Part shown: one piece after another, positions 62,757-64,000 of the stretch
How positions within the stretch are numbered: the stretch's first letter is position 1
Layout of the letters: each line of letters opens with the position of its first letter
The notes under the pieces: model-generated
What the model was told of the DNA's origin: nothing
Seen by the model: the letters and a program-made list of their open reading frames with translations, nothing else
Database searches by the model: none
From: Planctomycetota bacterium
GTDB lineage: Bacteria > Planctomycetota > UBA11346
Length of the DNA stretch: 64,000 nt
NCBI GenBank assembly: GCA_013816485.1
Contig: JACDEI010000013.1
Location: 42,151 to 106,150, forward strand
Direction: 5' to 3'
Made by a program: the position numbers and the translations under genes

Positions 62757-63545
62757 TCACCTCGTAATGATCGGGTTATCCCGTCTTTTCCTCGCTGGCC
62801 GCACGATGCGGCGTGCTCCCACCCACGGCTTGGCCATCAATGTCCGGTGCAGACGGTGCGACCGCGGCAGACGCGAAAGCAGGCGCAGCCGTTCTCGCTG
62901 CACCACGTCGAGAACCGATGCGCACCAGCCCTTGCTGTCGGCCACGCAACGCACCTCTCGCGGATCGCGCACCAGCGAGCGGAGGCGGCCAAAGAACGAC
63001 GCAGCGGCCTCGCTGTCTCTTCCATTGCCGTCCAGCGCCTGACCAAACAGCGGCACACCGCCGTCACTGGTCACCAAGGTCCCGAACAACACCTGCTTCA
63101 GATCCGGACGCTTGTCCTTCGAGTACCCGAAGGTGATCAACGGCGGAGTCGGCACCACCGAATCGCTGAATGACGCGAAGCCCTCCTGTTCATGGGCGCC
63201 GAAGAAGCTGGGCGACGTGGTATCGAAGTGCAGGAACTCCGTCCCGATCCGGAACTGCTGCACCGCATGCAACGCCACCGCCGTCATCAACCGGTCGACA
63301 TGGGGATAGAGGTCATCCAGCATCTTGGCCAGACGCTCCTCGGTGAACGCCGTGAGCGGAAAATCCGGATCCCGCATCACCGTCGCCATATCGTACGGCG
63401 CAAGCCGTTCGCTCATCCGCCACAGATCATGATGACCGACGAATACCCCACACAACATGACGGCGACACACTCGCTGGTCGAAACCCGACAACGCGGATC
63501 ATCTCGCAGCGAAGGATCAATCACCTCCAGGATCATCATCGGCAC
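62757..63545 (-). pseudogene. Truncated IS1634-like transposase
   Basis: The frame is 262 codons. Its N-terminal 240 residues resemble IS1634-family transposases: FLHFDTTSPSFFG, LITFGYSKDKRPDLKQVLFG and GVPLFGQALDGNGRDSEA. The C-terminal third of the usual protein is missing and the last 25 codons are unrelated Arg-rich sequence. The start ATG abuts an RHS fragment, so the insertion and truncation are clear. Confidence 0.78.
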
Positions 63546-63552
63546 TCAGCGC

Positions 63553-63702
63553 AGTGAGTTCACGTATGATGGGTTGGGGCGGCGGGTGCGGAATGTGGAG
63601 AAGACTGGCGGGACGGTGACGTCGGATAAACGGTTTTTATGGGTGGGAGCGGAGATTGTGCAGGAGCGCGATGCCACTAACGCTGTCACCAAACGCTTCA
63701 AT
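63553..63702 (+). pseudogene. RHS-repeat protein fragment
   Basis: Fifty codons read FTYDGLGRRVRNVEKTGGTV and KRFLWVGAEIVQERDATNAV, which is the YD-repeat and LWVGxEIVQERD core region of RHS-family polymorphic toxins/wall proteins. Both ends are cut by IS sequence. The rest of the RHS gene is not in this window. Confidence 0.75.
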
Positions 63703-63858
63703 AGACATGGCGTCATCAGTGTGACCTTCCCCCCGTTCAGTTGACACCCTGACAAGAGCGAAGGCTCAGCAAGGCTGTCATCATGCGTACGAAATCCAAC
63801 AAACCCACCCCACCCCAGGGACAATGCCGTTCGTTTTAGCACCCTCCGTAAAATACTA
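63703..63858. mobile_element. Possible IS3-like left end and orfA fragment
   Basis: TGACCTTCCCCCCGTTCAGT then TGACACC resembles IS3-family ends, and a short frame from the ATG at 63783 (MRTKSNKPTPPQGQ) could be the start of orfA. No long frame follows. The assignment is weak. Confidence 0.3.
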
Positions 63859-64000
63859 ATTGACAATCGCTTGTAAAAAATTCGTCGGGCCTCATGAGCC
63901 CTCTTCGCCCAACCCATGATCTCCTCCATCACCTCACGGTTGCGCTGTCCGGCGTGGCGACGTCCTTCAAACGGGTGCGACGATGGTCGCCACGGTCGGT
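63859..64000 (+). mobile_element. IS4-like element, right copy, continuing past the window
   Basis: The IS end ATTGACAATCGCTTGT, then AAAAAATTCGTCGG, occurs at 63859-63887. It is followed by a transposase start. It matches the left copy in inverted orientation. This copy may be intact beyond the window. Confidence 0.75.
63894..64000 (+). CDS. IS4-like transposase, 5' end only
   Basis: The visible 35 codons from the ATG (MSPLRPTHDLLHHLTVALSG, then VATSFKRVRRWSPRS) match the N-terminus of the truncated transposase at 62632. The frame is open at the window end. Confidence 0.7.
   Translation, partial: MSPLRPTHDLLHHLTVALSGVATSFKRVRRWSPRS

Overview
The window is about 64 kb of GC-rich, gene-dense bacterial DNA. 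The gene content points to the PVC group (Planctomycetota/Verrucomicrobiota/Lentisphaerota), though no rRNA or other marker fixes the lineage. The evidence is an ECF sigma factor coupled to a FecR-type regulator with a C-terminal 3-keto-disaccharide-hydrolase-like (DUF1080) domain, a DUF1800-DUF1501 pair, several large secreted TPR proteins, and an abundance of short palindromic repeats. The cell is Gram-negative in plan: there is CMP-Kdo synthetase (kdsB), a glycosyltransferase cluster of LPS-core type, an outer-membrane beta-barrel protein and an L,D-transpeptidase.

Layout. 1-2.3 kb: a partial GT9 glycosyltransferase and a two-gene nucleotidyltransferase module. 2.4-8.6 kb: NADH dehydrogenase 2, then a tight set of ECF sigma factor, FecR/DUF1080 membrane regulator, secreted protein with a sorting-signal-like tail, and a beta-propeller protein. 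8.8-18.4 kb: mixed housekeeping genes (monooxygenase, MFS permease, HflX, phytanoyl-CoA dioxygenase-like, galE, 3-methyladenine DNA glycosylase, M20 peptidase). 18.5-24.7 kb: three consecutive exported TPR proteins. 25-31.2 kb: SppA, kdsB-pyrG (overlapping) and a coiled-coil exported protein. 31.3-42.7 kb: a CPBP protease and a cell-surface glycan cluster (GT9, GT4, GT2, GT90, GT4, a GT-B-like protein, a pyruvyl transferase, a PP-loop protein, a methyltransferase). 42.9-46.4 kb: DUF1800, DUF1501 and a degenerate HAD protein. 46.6-54.5 kb: a co-directional run of MoxR, DUF58, transglutaminase, thyA, folA, trpD and a membrane protein. 54.7-62.2 kb: a small unknown protein with a strong terminator, dnaE, a porin-like protein and an L,D-transpeptidase. 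62.2-64 kb: a graveyard of IS and RHS fragments.

The most striking feature is a repeat family not explained by the genes. Inverted arrays of a 7-bp unit (TCCGGRG) occur at four places (10.4, 47.5, 51.4 and 56.7 kb). Because 7 is not a multiple of 3 and the unit contains no stop triplet on either strand, such an array stays open in all six frames and encodes the same cyclic heptapeptide in any frame. At least two copies lie in frame inside genes: one in the middle of dnaE, the replicative polymerase, and one directly after the coupled start codon of the DUF58 gene. This resembles in principle the protein-coding palindromic elements of Rickettsia, but the sequence is different. Other unusual structures are a 147-bp multi-hairpin repeat present in two inverted copies (18.4 and 29.6 kb) that touches coding sequence at both sites, and a 76-bp segment downstream of the porin gene (59.5 kb) that can fold into a four-way junction with no unpaired base at the junction.
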